Shown here one piece after another: positions 7,493 to 15,120 of a stretch of DNA of 25,679 bases. The DNA is from Scybalousia_A sp964639765 (lineage in GTDB: Bacteria; Bacteroidota; Bacteroidia; Bacteroidales; P3). Made by a program: the position numbers and the translations under genes. A model generated the notes under the pieces. That model was not told the origin of the DNA, made no database searches, and saw only the letters and a list, made by a program, of their open reading frames with translations. Where the stretch lies: the NCBI GenBank assembly GCA_964639765.1, contig CAZXEN010000027.1, positions 1 to 25,679 of the forward strand. Reading direction: 5' to 3'. Each line of letters opens with the position of its first letter. Positions within the stretch are counted from its first letter, which is position 1.

Positions 7493-8849
7493 AAACTTAT
7501 TGCAACTGGTGGAATAAAATACTGGTGTGAGAAAATAAAAACAGGAAAATTACGTTATATAAATAATAGAGTTTTAAATGAAGATATGATTAATTTATCA
7601 AAAAACAATTATAAAAATTACACTCCTCTGTGTATTGTTGCCATGTCTTATGCGAAGGTGGTGCAATGGGGTGTCCTGGGGAAATAGTAATAGTAACATT
7701 TGATCAACAAATATTCACTTTAAACCAGTGTTATGATGATTTGGATAAGTACATCTATAAAATATGTCCAGAACTTAAAGAATGTTATTTCGGTTACAAG
7801 ATACCTAAGAAACCTGTAAGCTGGAAATACTATAACTTAGGATTTGGCAATCATCTAATCATAAGCGGCCGGGTGTGGCGGAATTTTGATAGAGCCAAAG
7901 GCAATGACGTTGATTGTGTCGAACTTTATCAAAACTGGCTAGATATACTATTATCTGTATTGAAAAAGACTCCTGATAGCATGAGAGCATTCCGAATTAG
8001 AGTATTTAAAGAAACTGTAAAAATTGTAAATAAAGGATTCTACGTTTTGTATAATGGAGAAAGAATATCATTTCCAACCGACAAGGATTCACAGGAGAAT
8101 AAAACAAGCATAAAATCTATATTCTATGATAAAGAATTTAGGATTGTTCCAGCATCGACAACAAAGAACAAGACAAAAATTATCGTTGAAAATACTGACT
8201 GTCTCATTGCTGGTCACAATCTCCAGCAAAAGAATTATAATGTAGCCGTACTAAATATGGTAAGTAGGAAGATTCCTGGTGGAGGCGTCATTAATGGTGC
8301 TGGAGCGCAAGAAGAAAATCTGTTTAGACGAAGTAATCTGTTTCAGTCTATGTATCAGTATGCATCATTCTCTCTTAAATATGGAGTAGAACCATCCCAT
8401 CAACAGTACCCTTTGGATAGAAATTTTGGAGGAGTCTATACTAAAAACGCCACTGTTTTTCGGGACGAAGAAAAAATGGATACGAACTGTTGAAGCAACC
8501 TTTTCAAATGTCATTCATTTCTGTAGCAGGGATAAACAGACCAGAATTGACCCCTGATGGAATGATTGTTAATAACCTAATAGAACCGATAAAAAACAAA
8601 ATTCGTACAATATTTCGTATCGGCTTGGAAAATGGCCACGACGCCATTGTTTTGGGTGCCTTAGGCTGTGGGGCTTTTAGAAATCCACCAAAACATATAG
8701 CACGTCTATTCCATGAGGTAATAAACGAACCAGAATTTATAAACCAATACAAGATATTGTTGTTTGCAATACTTGAAGATCATAATTCAAATAAACAACA
8801 TAATCCAAAAGGTAATTATCTTCCTTTTTACAACGAGTTTTGCAAATAG
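7493..8849 (+). pseudogene. Bacterial-type poly(ADP-ribose) glycohydrolase with N-terminal extension, frameshifted
   Basis: Macrodomain enzyme of the TIGR02452/DUF2263 type, which cleaves ADP-ribose from modified substrates. The gene is spread over three frames. Frame A (open from 7493) reads GIKYWCEKIKTGK and later CIVAMSYAK. Joining it at about 7656 to frame B gives a smooth MSYAKGGAMGCPGE. Frame B (called from GTG 7630 to the stop at 8491-8493, 287 codons) holds an unknown domain to about residue 112 and the glycohydrolase signature GGG (217-219), 7 residues, QEE (227-229). At the six-A run 8471-8476, one lost base switches to frame C (ISVAGINRPELTP, GHDAIVLGALGCGAFRNPP, ending NEFCK at 8849). 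Each break equals one missing base, so decay or sequencing indels are both possible. No intact start codon is evident. G+C about 32-35%. Confidence 0.7.
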
Positions 8850-9026
8850 ACTATTTAATTACATTGATTGTTAAACAAACGATATTCGTAGCCTTTGAAT
8901 AAGATATTTTTAATCATCGGCTTGGGTAATAAGTAATAATAACAGTGGTGAATGACATAGCGATTACTTTATTATCTATTACTGTAACAATTATGATTAG
9001 ATGGCTTTTAAAAACAGAGACAACAT

Positions 9027-9050
9027 TAAACATACCACTCTTTTGCTGGT
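9027..9050. repeat. 24-bp direct repeat, right copy
   Basis: Exact copy of 6718-6741 in the same orientation. It lies about 180 bp after the end of the glycohydrolase remnant and about 100 bp before rimO. Sequence on either side is not shared between copies. Confidence 0.85.
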
Positions 9051-9120
9051 GTAGTGTTTGTTCGGACTTGTAAAATTGTCAAAAAACAACGAGCATAAGC
9101 GATAGATAAAGAAAATATTG

Positions 9121-9128
9121 TATCTTTG
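9121..9128 (+). promoter_or_regulatory. -7 box upstream of rimO
   Basis: TATCTTTG fits TAnnTTTG and ends 22 bp before the rimO ATG. A TTTG at -33 spacing is not present, so only half of the consensus is met. Confidence 0.45.
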
Positions 9129-9150
9129 CATATAAATTAGAAGGCTTATT

Positions 9151-10449
9151 ATGTATAAGGTAAATATTATATCTTTGGGTTGCAGCAAGAATACTGTGGA
9201 TAGTGAGACTCTTGCCGGAGAATTGGTGAATAACGGATGCGAAGTTGAGTTTGACTCCGAAAAAATGGATTTCGATTATGTCTTAATCAATACATGCGGT
9301 TTTATCAACGCTGCGAAACAAGAGAGTATCAATACCATTCTTTCCTATATTGAATACAGAAAAACGAGTAAAAAGAAATTCAATATAATAGTCTTCGGCT
9401 GTCTGGCTCAAAGATATCGAATGGATTTGGAAGAAGCAATACCAGAAGTTGACAAGCTCTTTGGCATAATGAACAAGAGAGAGATTGTTAGCTATATAAA
9501 GCAGCAGGCCATCATCTCCCAAAACAACACAAGAGAACTTTCCACACCAAAACACTATGCTTATCTGAAAATATCCGAAGGCTGTGACAGAAACTGTTCT
9601 TTTTGTGCCATACCGTTAATAAAAGGGAAACATATTTCAAGACCAATAGAAGACATAGTTCAGGAAGCCAAATCCTTGATACAAAGAGGTGTAAAGGAAT
9701 TAATTCTTATTGCACAGGACACTTCCTACTATGGTCTGGATTTATACAAGGAAAGGAAACTCCTCACCTTGCTGGAAGAGCTGTGCAAAACAGACGTGCA
9801 TTGGATACGCTTGCAGTATTCTTATCCAAACCAGTTTCCTGTGGAAGTATTGGATTTGATGAACAGGGAAAAGAAGATTTGCAAATACTTGGATATGCCT
9901 TTGCAACATATAAACAACCGTATCCTTGAAAGTATGAACCGCAACATCAGCTCAGAGGAAGTAACCAGTCTGATAGAAAAAATCAGAAACACCGTCAAGG
10001 ATGTAGCCTTGAGAACTACCTTGATTGTCGGTTATCCAAGTGAAAAGAAGAGCGAATTTCTGGAACTTAAAGATTTTGTATCCAAGGTAAAATTTGACAG
10101 AATGGGAGCTTTCACCTATTCCAAGGAAGAGGGAACAAAGGCAGGCAAGATGAGAGACAGCATACCACAGACCGAGAAGCAGAACAGACTTGACCTGCTT
10201 ACTGAAGTGCAACAGGAAATTTCCTTTAATCTCAACCAGCAGAAAGTAGGCAAAGTTTTTGAGGCTCTGATAGACAGGAAAGAAGACGGTTATTTTATCG
10301 GACGAACACAATACGACAGTCCGGAAGTTGATAACGAAGTCTTGATAGAGGCCCGTAGCAATCCGTATATAGAAACAGGTGAATTTTATAATGTAAGGAT
10401 ATACAAAGCGATGGAGTTTGATTTGTATGGTGATATAGTCAAAAAATAA
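9151..10449 (+). CDS. rimO: Ribosomal protein uS12 methylthiotransferase RimO
   Basis: Radical-SAM enzyme that adds a methylthio group to the conserved aspartate of ribosomal protein uS12. The 432 residues show the N-terminal UPF0004 domain with cluster cysteines Cys11 (LGCSKN), Cys49 (NTCGF) and Cys84 (FGCLAQ), the radical SAM motif CDRNCSFC (Cys145, Cys149, Cys152), then the TIM-barrel core and a C-terminal TRAM domain (about 365-432). SLGCSKNTVDSE and the length separate RimO from the related tRNA enzyme MiaB. It is the first gene of a plus-strand group: the next gene starts 6 bp after its stop codon. Confidence 0.95.
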   Translation: MYKVNIISLGCSKNTVDSETLAGELVNNGCEVEFDSEKMDFDYVLINTCGFINAAKQESINTILSYIEYRKTSKKKFNIIVFGCLAQRYRMDLEEAIPEVDKLFGIMNKREIVSYIKQQAIISQNNTRELSTPKHYAYLKISEGCDRNCSFCAIPLIKGKHISRPIEDIVQEAKSLIQRGVKELILIAQDTSYYGLDLYKERKLLTLLEELCKTDVHWIRLQYSYPNQFPVEVLDLMNREKKICKYLDMPLQHINNRILESMNRNISSEEVTSLIEKIRNTVKDVALRTTLIVGYPSEKKSEFLELKDFVSKVKFDRMGAFTYSKEEGTKAGKMRDSIPQTEKQNRLDLLTEVQQEISFNLNQQKVGKVFEALIDRKEDGYFIGRTQYDSPEVDNEVLIEARSNPYIETGEFYNVRIYKAMEFDLYGDIVKK

Positions 10450-10455
10450 AAAGCT

Positions 10456-11610
10456 ATGAACAAGAGAGTATTTGTAAGTGGTTGTTATGATATGCTGCAT
10501 AGCGGCCATGTGGCTTTTTTCAAAGAAGCTTCCCAGTATGGTGATTTATATGTTGGCATAGGTTCAGACAAAACCATACTCAACCTAAAAAACCGAAGGA
10601 CTATAAATTCAGAACGCGAACGCCTGTTTATGGTAAAAAGTATCAGATATGTAAAAGATGCTTGTATCAACACAGGCAGTGGCATGATGGATTTTGTGGA
10701 GAGTGTGGATAGATTCCAGCCCGATATCTTTGTTGTCAACAGCGATGGCTACACAACAGAAAAAGAAGAATTCTGCAAACAAAGAGACATAGAACTTATA
10801 GTACTTAAACGACTGCCGGAAAAAGGATTGACAGCCAGAAGCACTACCGATATAAGAAAAAACACTCCTTGTCTGCTTCCTTATCGGCTGGATTTGGCCG
10901 GCACATGGATAGACCAGCCTTATGTATCTTCTCTTGGAGCAGGCTGGGCTTTGACCGTTTCTTTGGAACCTACCATGGAATTTGAAGAAAGAAGCGGTAT
11001 GAGCACATCTACACGCAATGCCATAAAAAAACTGTTTCCTTATCATCTGCCTGATTACGACCCTGAACTGTTAGCAAAACTTGTTTTCTGCTTTGAGAAT
11101 GAACCAAACCAAAAACAATATGTTTCAGGAGCTCAGGATTCAATAGGTATATGCATACCAGGATTAGTCCGACATCATTATAACGGCGGTTATTGGCCAG
11201 ATAAAATAGAAACATGCGAAGATGAAAGCATTCTTTCATGGCTGGAAGAACATTTATGTATGGTGCATACATTTAACAGGAAACCCGATACCCATGTTGA
11301 TATAGATACAGACATAACAAAAGAGAAAGTCAGTCTTCTTACTGCAGCTGCAAAAAACTGCTGGAAGGCTATCATGAACAAAGACCTGAAAGCTTTCGCA
11401 GACAGTTTCAATCAGTCTTTTCTGGCACAGACGAGTATGTTCCCAAACATGATACCAGAAGATTTGAAACCATATATAAGAAAGTACAAGGAACAATCTT
11501 TGGCTATTAAACTCTCCGGTGCAGGCGGAGGAGGTTATATTGCCATGGTTGTTGAAAAACCTTTGGAAGACAGCATAAGAATAAAGATAAGAAGAAGAGA
11601 TAACCTATAA
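10456..11610 (+). CDS. Cytidylyltransferase-like nucleotidyltransferase fused to GHMP-family kinase
   Basis: A two-domain, 384-residue protein. Residues 1-135 are an HxGH-type nucleotidyltransferase: VSGCYDMLHSGH at 7-18 with His15 and His18, and RRTINSERER near 47-56. Residues 140-384 resemble a GHMP sugar kinase: PYRLDLAGTWID near 142-153 as the first motif, VSGAQDSIGI near 219-228 in the phosphate-loop position, and KLSGAGGGGYIAMV near 351-364 as motif 3. Together they would phosphorylate a sugar and join it to a nucleotide. The substrate is not known; the adjacent mutarotase suggests a free deoxy-sugar such as a fucose or rhamnose. It is not the Bacteroides fucose enzyme Fkp, which is about 950 residues and built differently. 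Other possibilities are a heptose- or glycerol-type activating enzyme. Confidence 0.8.
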   Translation: MNKRVFVSGCYDMLHSGHVAFFKEASQYGDLYVGIGSDKTILNLKNRRTINSERERLFMVKSIRYVKDACINTGSGMMDFVESVDRFQPDIFVVNSDGYTTEKEEFCKQRDIELIVLKRLPEKGLTARSTTDIRKNTPCLLPYRLDLAGTWIDQPYVSSLGAGWALTVSLEPTMEFEERSGMSTSTRNAIKKLFPYHLPDYDPELLAKLVFCFENEPNQKQYVSGAQDSIGICIPGLVRHHYNGGYWPDKIETCEDESILSWLEEHLCMVHTFNRKPDTHVDIDTDITKEKVSLLTAAAKNCWKAIMNKDLKAFADSFNQSFLAQTSMFPNMIPEDLKPYIRKYKEQSLAIKLSGAGGGGYIAMVVEKPLEDSIRIKIRRRDNL

Positions 11611-11624
11611 AAAACAAACAAAAG

Positions 11625-11954
11625 ATGAAACGCTATTGCCAGACGCTGGAGCTGAAAAACGATAAAAAGCTTATTGAACAGTATATTCAGGCACATCAGA
11701 ACGTATGGAAAGAAATAAAACAAGGGCAAAGAGATGTGGGAATATTGGATATGCAGATTTATATATATAATAATGTATTGTTTATGATATGCGACACTGT
11801 TGATGATTTCGACTGGGAAAAGGATATGGATAATCTTGCCAAACTGCCTCGACAAGCAGAATGGGAAGCCTTTGTTTCCCGCTTTCAAGGTTGTAGCCCA
11901 GACTCTGCATCAAAAGACAAATGGAAAATGATGAAACAGATTTATCAGCTGTAG
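11625..11954 (+). CDS. L-rhamnose/L-fucose mutarotase family protein
   Basis: A 109-residue protein of the small ferredoxin-like mutarotase family (COG3254/DUF718), which interconverts alpha and beta anomers of deoxy-hexoses. Visible are the N-terminal strand RYCQTLELK, the helix QAHQNVWKEI with His24, a strand with Tyr46 and Tyr48, and an acidic loop ending DFDW. Length is typical (about 100-115). It starts 14 bp after the kinase/nucleotidyltransferase gene, so a shared role in sugar salvage is likely. Calling it RhaM specifically would overstate the evidence. Confidence 0.8.
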   Translation: MKRYCQTLELKNDKKLIEQYIQAHQNVWKEIKQGQRDVGILDMQIYIYNNVLFMICDTVDDFDWEKDMDNLAKLPRQAEWEAFVSRFQGCSPDSASKDKWKMMKQIYQL

Positions 11955-12016
11955 GGGATATATTGAATTATAGGCAATATTTATAGGCAAAAATTAAGTA
12001 GATTAATAAAATTTTG

Positions 12017-12024
12017 TAATTTTG
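12017..12024 (+). promoter_or_regulatory. -7 box upstream of the NfnAB-type fusion
   Basis: TAATTTTG fits TAnnTTTG, 51 bp before the ATG. The leader continues with AACCTTAAAAAAAA, an A-rich start region common in this phylum. A -33 TTTG is not seen at the expected distance. Confidence 0.45.
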
Positions 12025-12075
12025 CCACACTTTTCAGAACACAAAATTAACCTTAAAAAAAAATAAGAACAACAA

Positions 12076-14334
12076 ATGTTTAAGATACTACAAAGAGAAC
12101 AACTTACAGAGAACATAGTACTCTTGAAAGTCAAAGCTCCAAACGTAAGTAAGAAATGTCAGCCTGGTCAGTTCGTTATCGTGGTTGAAGATGAGAAAGA
12201 TGAACGCTTGCCATTCACTATCTGTGATTTTGACAGAAAGGAAGAGACTATAACTTTGGTTATTCAGATAGTTGGAGACGGTTCCAAGAAACTGTGTGAA
12301 AAACAAGCTGGTGACTATCTTAGAGATATTGCAGGTCCTCTTGGTAACCCAAGTGAAATGCTTGAACAGTTGGAAGACCTTAAAGGCAAGAATATTGTTT
12401 TTGTTGCCGGAGGTTTAGGTACAGCTCCTGTTTATCCTCAGGCTAAATGGGCTTCTCAAGTAGGATTGAAACATGATGTTATCATAGGTACAAAATCACA
12501 CTCTACACTTATTTATGAAAAAGAGATGAAAGAAGTTTGTGATAACCTTTATGTTTGCACTGATGACGGCAGCTATGGTTTCAATGGCATGGTTACAAAC
12601 TGTCTTGAAGATTTAGTTAACAACCAAGGAAAACATTATGACCTTTGTATTGCAATAGGTCCTATGATTATGATGAAATTTGTCTGCCTGATGACCAAGA
12701 AACTCGGCATCAAAACTATTGTCAGCCTTAACAGTCTGATGGTTGATGGTACGGGAATGTGTGGTGCCTGCAGAGTATCTGTTGGAGGAGAAATGAAATT
12801 TGCATGTATAGACGGTCCTGAATTTGACGGTCATTTGGTTGATTTTGATGAAGCAATGAAACGCCAAAGAATGTTCCCTCCTCACAAAATAGCTTTCAAC
12901 ACAGAAGAACATAAATGCAACCTGACAGCCGCTGTAGAACAATCCTTGGCAGAGTTTGACAAAAAGAAAAGAGTGCCTGTCAGAGAGCAAGACCCTAACG
13001 AAAGAAACAAAAACTTTGAAGAGGTATGCTTTGGCTACAATGATAATGAAGCACAATTGGAAGCTTCACGCTGTTTGAACTGCAAAGTGCCTCAATGTGT
13101 CAAAGCCTGCCCTGTAAATATCAACATACCTGCCTTTATTCAAAAGGTTAAAGAAGGCGACAACAAAGAAGCCATACGCATTATTCACGAAAGCAGCACC
13201 CTTCCTGCTATCTGTGGAAGAGTATGTCCTCAGGAAAGCCAATGTGAAGGCTCTTGTATCATGGGCAAGAAGAATGATGCAGTAGCCATAGGCAAATTGG
13301 AACGCTATGTTGCTGACTGGGCAAGAGAAAACAACGTTACAGAAGAAGTAAACATAAAGAAAAACGGCATAAAGATAGCTGTTGTAGGCAGTGGTCCTTC
13401 ATCTTTGGCCTGCAGTAGTGATTTGGCTAAGATGGGATACGAGGTTACTATCTTTGAAGCTTTGCACAGAAGCGGTGGCGTGTTATCCTATGGTATCCCT
13501 GAGTTCCGTCTGCCTAAATCAAAGGTCGTTGAAAAAGAAATAGAAGAAGTTACCAAACTTGGAGTTGAAATAAAATGTGACGTACTTGTTGGAAAGAGCG
13601 TTACCATAGATGATTTGTTTGACATGGGATACAAAGCCGTGTATATTGCTTCAGGTGCCGGCACTCCTAAATTTATGAATATTGGAGGAATAAATCTTAA
13701 CGGCGTGGTTTCTGCCAACGAATTCCTTACAAGAGTCAATCTTATGAAAGCCTACAGGTCAGACTATGAAACTCCTGTATTTGTCGGAAAGAAGACTGTT
13801 GTCGTAGGTGGTGGCAATGTTGCTATGGACGGTGCAAGAAGTGCAAAACGTCTTGGAAGCGATGTTACCATTGTTTATCGTAGAACATTGGACGAAATGC
13901 CTGCAAGAAAAGAGGAAGTACATCATGCTGTTGAAGAAGGAATACATTTCCAAACTCTTACCAATCCTGTAGAAATTCTTTCAGATGAAAACGGCTGGGT
14001 AAGAGGCATAAAATGTATTGAAATGGAACTTGGAGAGCCTGACGAAAGCGGTAGAAGAAGACCTATAGAAAAGAAAGGCTCAGAATTTGAAATAGAATGT
14101 GATTGTGTGATTATGGCTCTTGGTACAGACGCTAACAAGCTTATCACTTCCACAACAGATAACCTTGAAACAAACAAAAGAGGCAATATAGTTGCAGATG
14201 AAAGACAGGTAACTTCACGCAAAGGAGTTTTTGCAGGAGGTGATATAGTCTCTGGAGCTGCAACAGTTATCCTTGCAATGGGTGCTGGCAAAGTTGCTGC
14301 TAAAAGTATTGACGAATACGTTAAATCACTTTAA
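12076..14334 (+). CDS. NfnAB-type fusion: ferredoxin-NADP reductase/PyrK-like plus glutamate-synthase-small-subunit-like flavoprotein
   Basis: One 752-residue chain joining the two subunits of NADH-dependent reduced ferredoxin:NADP+ oxidoreductase. Residues 1-280 are the NfnA/PyrK-like half: FAD-binding barrel, NAD-binding GGLGTAP (112-118), and a [2Fe-2S] site consistent with Asp224, Cys229, Cys232 and Cys244 (DGTGMCGAC). Residues about 310-752 are the NfnB/GltD-like half: two [4Fe-4S] sites (Cys333, 336, 341, 345 and Cys380, 384, 390, 394), FAD loop GSGPSS (438-443), and a NADPH loop GGGNVAMDG in the 570s. NfnAB enzymes bifurcate electrons between NADH, NADPH and ferredoxin, which suits an anaerobic fermenter. 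Databases often call this fusion a dihydroorotate dehydrogenase B/glutamate synthase bifunctional protein, but no pyrD or gltB is adjacent. Confidence 0.88.
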   Translation: MFKILQREQLTENIVLLKVKAPNVSKKCQPGQFVIVVEDEKDERLPFTICDFDRKEETITLVIQIVGDGSKKLCEKQAGDYLRDIAGPLGNPSEMLEQLEDLKGKNIVFVAGGLGTAPVYPQAKWASQVGLKHDVIIGTKSHSTLIYEKEMKEVCDNLYVCTDDGSYGFNGMVTNCLEDLVNNQGKHYDLCIAIGPMIMMKFVCLMTKKLGIKTIVSLNSLMVDGTGMCGACRVSVGGEMKFACIDGPEFDGHLVDFDEAMKRQRMFPPHKIAFNTEEHKCNLTAAVEQSLAEFDKKKRVPVREQDPNERNKNFEEVCFGYNDNEAQLEASRCLNCKVPQCVKACPVNINIPAFIQKVKEGDNKEAIRIIHESSTLPAICGRVCPQESQCEGSCIMGKKNDAVAIGKLERYVADWARENNVTEEVNIKKNGIKIAVVGSGPSSLACSSDLAKMGYEVTIFEALHRSGGVLSYGIPEFRLPKSKVVEKEIEEVTKLGVEIKCDVLVGKSVTIDDLFDMGYKAVYIASGAGTPKFMNIGGINLNGVVSANEFLTRVNLMKAYRSDYETPVFVGKKTVVVGGGNVAMDGARSAKRLGSDVTIVYRRTLDEMPARKEEVHHAVEEGIHFQTLTNPVEILSDENGWVRGIKCIEMELGEPDESGRRRPIEKKGSEFEIECDCVIMALGTDANKLITSTTDNLETNKRGNIVADERQVTSRKGVFAGGDIVSGAATVILAMGAGKVAAKSIDEYVKSL

Positions 14335-14368
14335 AAATAGATTTTAGTTTTTTTCATAATTCTTGAGA

Positions 14369-14405
14369 CGGAGAGCTACAAACAGAGTGCTCTCCGCTCT
14401 TTTTT
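14369..14405 (+). terminator. Intrinsic terminator after the NfnAB-type gene
   Basis: CGGAGAGC (14369-14376) pairs with GCTCTCCG (14389-14396) across a 12-nt loop, followed by CTC and a T run at about 14400-14405. It lies 35 bp after the stop codon. Confidence 0.88.
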
Positions 14406-14548
14406 ATATATCTCCTATCCTACTATAGAATTGGCATCACTCCAAAGCAACTTCTCTTTACTTTAAGTCTGTTACCTTGTAACAACAATCCAAATTATTC
14501 TTGTATTTTCTTTTATTTCAAGAAAGTTTTATTATATCTCTGCACCTT

Positions 14549-14566
14549 GGCAATCGTAGGATTGCC
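14549..14566. other. Small perfect hairpin
   Basis: GGCAATC (14549-14555) pairs with GATTGCC (14560-14566) around a 4-nt loop. No T run follows. Function unknown. Confidence 0.4.
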
Positions 14567-14688
14567 GTTAGACGTAAAAAGCGTTAGATTTTGTTTATTA
14601 TTTAACAATTTTTTCACAAAAGTAATATATATCCACAGAAAACAAAAACTTATCAAAGAGTAAGCGACTAAAAAGAGACATTATTACC

Positions 14689-14724
14689 ACGAAGCATATC
14701 TTTTTAGGTATGCTTCGTTTTTTT
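14689..14724 (+). terminator. Orphan terminator-like hairpin
   Basis: ACGAAGCATA (14689-14698) pairs perfectly with TATGCTTCGT (14709-14718) across a 10-nt loop and runs into seven Ts (14718-14724). No gene lies between it and the NfnAB-gene terminator 290 bp upstream, so it would end an unrecognised small transcript or be a relic of a lost gene. Confidence 0.65.
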
Positions 14725-14728
14725 CTTG

Positions 14729-14832
14729 AAAAAGAGTTGGATTTCAGAAAAAAAGTCCTAATCTTTTTTAATAAAATCCTAATCTTTTTAGCCAAAAGAG
14801 TTGATCTTTTTTAATAAAAACCAACTCTTTTT
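14729..14832. repeat. Cluster of short direct and inverted repeats
   Basis: AAAAAGAGTTGG near 14729-14740 is the reverse complement of CCAACTCTTTTT at 14821-14832. A second AAAAGAGTTGATC occurs at 14794-14806, and TCCTAATCTTTTT occurs twice about 21 bp apart (near 14756 and 14777). The same CCAACTCTT and AAAGAGTTGAT words occur at 6633-6681. The arms could fold around the cluster. Confidence 0.55.
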
Positions 14833-14922
14833 CAACGAGCCTTAATTTCGGTATAACATTATAAAAAGTTCGTAAAATTCAATAGAAAGTACACAAATTT
14901 TCTTATTTTAGAAGATTTTTTG

Positions 14923-14930
14923 TAATTTTG
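14923..14930 (+). promoter_or_regulatory. -7 box leading into the remnant and TIR-FGE gene
   Basis: TAATTTTG fits TAnnTTTG and lies 36 bp before the ATG of the remnant at 14967 and 190 bp before the TIR-FGE start. It may be the inherited promoter of the lost gene, now driving TIR-FGE. No separate box was seen closer to 15121. Confidence 0.4.
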
Positions 14931-14966
14931 CAAATGTATATAACCTTTAACAGAAAGACGGATATT

Positions 14967-15074
14967 ATGCAGAATTTACCTATAGGAATGCAGAGTTTTG
15001 AGGCAGTACGCAATGCTAATTACCTTATAGAAAGAGATTTTGCTTCAAGTATATTGAACTGTTTTTTACTATAG
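14967..15074 (+). pseudogene. 35-codon remnant of an AAA-ATPase-like/PD-(D/E)XK nuclease family gene
   Basis: The frame opens MQNLPIGMQSFEAVRNANYL, which resembles the conserved start of the large Bacteroidota AAA-ATPase-like/DUF1703 nuclease-like family (pattern LPIGIQxFExxRxxxYLYVDKT). After residue 20 it goes ERDFASSILNCFLL and stops at 15072-15074, so the ATPase and nuclease domains (about 500 residues) are missing. The simplest reading is a large internal deletion that left the promoter and first codons. A functional micropeptide is possible but unsupported. Confidence 0.55.
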
Positions 15075-15120
15075 AGAAAAGAGAAATAAGATTATAATAT
15101 TAAAAAAAATTACTGAAAAT

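Larger units (their letters stand above)
8850..9150. other. Intergenic region with right copy of the 24-bp repeat
   Basis: About 300 AT-rich bases between the glycohydrolase remnant and rimO. It contains the right 24-bp repeat copy (9027-9050) and the rimO -7 box (9121-9128). No open frame, hairpin terminator or RNA gene was recognised in it. Confidence 0.6.
14335..15120. other. Gene-poor region with terminators, repeats and a gene remnant
   Basis: 786 bp before the TIR-FGE gene. It contains the NfnAB-gene terminator (14369-14405), a 7-bp-stem, 4-nt-loop hairpin (14549-14566), an orphan plus-strand terminator (14689-14724), a block of short direct and inverted repeats (14729-14832), a promoter -7 box (14923-14930) and a 35-codon remnant (14967-15074). 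A 65-codon minus-strand open frame at 14598-14795 is Lys/Phe/Ile-rich low complexity from the A/T tracts and was not called. Confidence 0.65.

Noticed and set aside
8465..8495. Programmed -1 frameshifting in the glycohydrolase gene
   Set aside because: In the zero frame the run reads GAA AAA ATG, so the tandem slippage pairing of a canonical X XXY YYZ site is poor, and a second independent break near 7656 would also be needed. Decay or sequencing indels are simpler.
10456..11610. HldE-type bifunctional heptose kinase/adenylyltransferase
   Set aside because: HldE joins a PfkB (ribokinase-type) kinase to a C-terminal nucleotidyltransferase; here the nucleotidyltransferase is N-terminal and the kinase is GHMP-like.
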